A stretch of DNA of 64,000 nt from Burkholderiales bacterium (GTDB taxonomy: Bacteria > Pseudomonadota > Gammaproteobacteria > Burkholderiales > Burkholderiaceae_D), in NCBI GenBank assembly GCA_016177875.1, contig JACOUL010000044.1, positions 1 through 64,000 of the forward strand. The letters are read 5' to 3'. Below the pieces are notes generated by a model. The model did no database searches. It had not been told where the DNA came from and saw only the letters and a list, made by a program, of their open reading frames with translations. The position numbers and the translations under genes are program-made. Below are positions 62,863-64,000 of the stretch, in pieces (within the stretch, counting starts at the first letter, position 1; each line of letters starts with the position of its first letter).

Positions 62863-64000
62863 ATGACCAAACGCCTCCTCATCTTATCTGTTTTCGTTGT
62901 CGCCTCCTGCGGCCTGGCTTATGAATTGATTGCCGGCGCTATGTCGAGTTATTTGCTGGGCGACTCGGTTTTTCAGTTTTCGACCATCATCGGCTGCTAC
63001 TTGTTTGCCATGGGTGTGGGTGCCCACGTTTCCAAATACGTGAAGGATGAAGACGTGCTGGCGCGCTTCATCGACATCGAATTGGCGGTCGGCCTGGTCG
63101 GCGGCGTCTCGGCTGCCATCCTGTTTACCACCTATGCCTGGGCCGGCGCGCCGTTTCGCGCCATGCTCTACGTGCTGGTGTTTCTGATCGGCGCTTTTGT
63201 CGGCATGGAGATTCCCTTGGTGATGCGCGCTTTAAATGCGCGGCAAACCGCCTTTTCCGAATTGGTCAGCAAAGTCTTGACCTTTGATTATCTCGGCGCC
63301 TTAGCGGTATCGGTATTGTTTCCCTTGGTGCTGGCGCCGCAACTCGGCTTGGTACGCACCGCCTTTTTATTCGGCATGCTCAACGTCGGCGTCGGCTTGT
63401 GGACGATCTATGCCTTCCGCGGCGAATTGCTGCACTTGAGCGGGCGCATTTTGCGGGCAAGCTTCGTCATGTTCGTGCTGGCCTTCGGCTTCATCACTTC
63501 CGATCGCCTGGTGCAGTGGGGCGAGCAAGCCATGTTCGGGGAAAACATCGTCTACTCGACTTCCACCCCGTATCAACGCCTGGTGATCACGAAATGGAAA
63601 GACGATCTGCGCCTGTACATCAATGGCAATCTGCAATTTTCTTCGCGCGACGAATACCGCTATCACGAAGCGCTGGTCCATCCCGCGCTGGAAGCCTTGC
63701 CTTGGGCACGTTCGGTGTTGATCCTCGGCGGCGGCGACGGCTTGGCGCTGCGCGAAGTGCTGCGTTATCCGAACGTCGAACATGTGACGCTGGTCGACCT
63801 CGACCCCGCCATGACGAAGGCATTTGCCACGCGCGCAGATTTGGTGGCGCTCAATAAAAATGCATTAAACGACAAGCGCGTCACCGTCATCAATACCGAT
63901 GCCGCGATTTGGCTGCAAAACAACGATCAGATGTTCGACGCCGCCATCGTCGACTTCCCCGATCCCTCCAGCTTTGCGCTCGGTAAGCTGTATTCGGTGC
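62863..64000 (+). CDS. Membrane-anchored spermidine synthase-like protein (right edge, partial)
   Basis: Open from ATG 62863 to the window end (about 379 codons). Residues ~5-205 hold six or seven TM segments (ILSVFVVASCGLAYELIAGAMSSYLLG). The C-terminal part is a spermidine-synthase Rossmann fold with YSTSTPYQRLVITK, ILGGGDGLALREVL and VDLDPAM. The aminopropyltransferase active-site region (DFPDPSS) is reached before the cut. Substrate preference is uncertain, as membrane forms often act on other amines. Divergent from the DUF350 operon with 131 bp between. Confidence 0.88.
   Translation, partial: MTKRLLILSVFVVASCGLAYELIAGAMSSYLLGDSVFQFSTIIGCYLFAMGVGAHVSKYVKDEDVLARFIDIELAVGLVGGVSAAILFTTYAWAGAPFRAMLYVLVFLIGAFVGMEIPLVMRALNARQTAFSELVSKVLTFDYLGALAVSVLFPLVLAPQLGLVRTAFLFGMLNVGVGLWTIYAFRGELLHLSGRILRASFVMFVLAFGFITSDRLVQWGEQAMFGENIVYSTSTPYQRLVITKWKDDLRLYINGNLQFSSRDEYRYHEALVHPALEALPWARSVLILGGGDGLALREVLRYPNVEHVTLVDLDPAMTKAFATRADLVALNKNALNDKRVTVINTDAAIWLQNNDQMFDAAIVDFPDPSSFALGKLYSV

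Overview
The window looks like chromosomal DNA of a Betaproteobacterium, probably Burkholderiales and perhaps Oxalobacteraceae. This is inference from gene content (secreted PHB depolymerase, long-form leuA, FtsH/Hsp20 types, PilZ proteins) and moderate-to-high G+C codon use; no rRNA or tRNA gene was seen to confirm it. No complete insertion sequence, prophage or CRISPR array was recognised.

Layout. 1-1.2 kb: a cut-off frame and two orphan genes (a lipoprotein and a zinc-ribbon protein). 1.5-5.4 kb: a tight cassette of a two-TM protein, a 609-residue radical SAM/SPASM enzyme, a 119-residue protein ending in six Asn and a Gly, and a YdjM-type membrane protein. This is the best candidate for an undescribed peptide- or protein-modifying system. 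5.5-8.1 kb: a frameshifted secreted lipase, a glycosyltransferase and a thioesterase. 8.1-13.6 kb: two PilZ proteins bracketing a secreted type II PHB depolymerase and a divergent two-component system, then small enzymes. 13.8-14.9 kb: a TacAT-like GNAT/DUF1778 toxin-antitoxin pair with a 23-bp operator-like palindrome. 15-25.4 kb: a proteostasis island. It holds FtsH, thioredoxin-2 and a CbpA-type J protein, divergent from three Hsp20 genes. Convergent to these is a 1122-residue protein joining a giant charged helix to an AsmA-like domain. A coiled-coil HTH protein and an HtrA-like protease with a J-like domain lacking HPD follow. 25.4-34.4 kb: a methyltransferase, a periplasmic binding protein plus hybrid kinase, PBP1A, and a degenerate GGDEF protein.

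34.5-45.9 kb: one long minus-strand type IVb pilus operon resembling the R64 thin-pilus set (PilL-N-P-O-Q-R-S, a second ATPase, PilM, a minor prepilin). It ends in two secreted proteins that share an N-terminal GSAAAYVF motif. 46-49.3 kb: a possible small RNA, a lytic transglycosylase, leuA and a divergent Lrp/AsnC regulator. 49.3-56.9 kb: DUF4198, SnoaL-like, DUF4331 and lipoprotein genes, an ECF sigma/anti-sigma pair with a DUF3095 cyclase-like gene, and a MuiA-like protein. 57-59.5 kb: an acyltransferase, an alpha/beta hydrolase and a pseudo-receiver protein. 59.6-64 kb: a membrane-stress-type cluster (Ser/Gly-rich peptide, DUF4178, SPFH-SHOCT, DUF350) divergent from a membrane-anchored spermidine-synthase-like gene that runs off the right edge.

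The genes form several self-contained units rather than one pathway. Themes are protein quality control, surface structures (pilus, PBP1A, secreted enzymes) and signalling (two kinases, PilZ, degenerate GGDEF, pseudo-receiver, ECF sigma).
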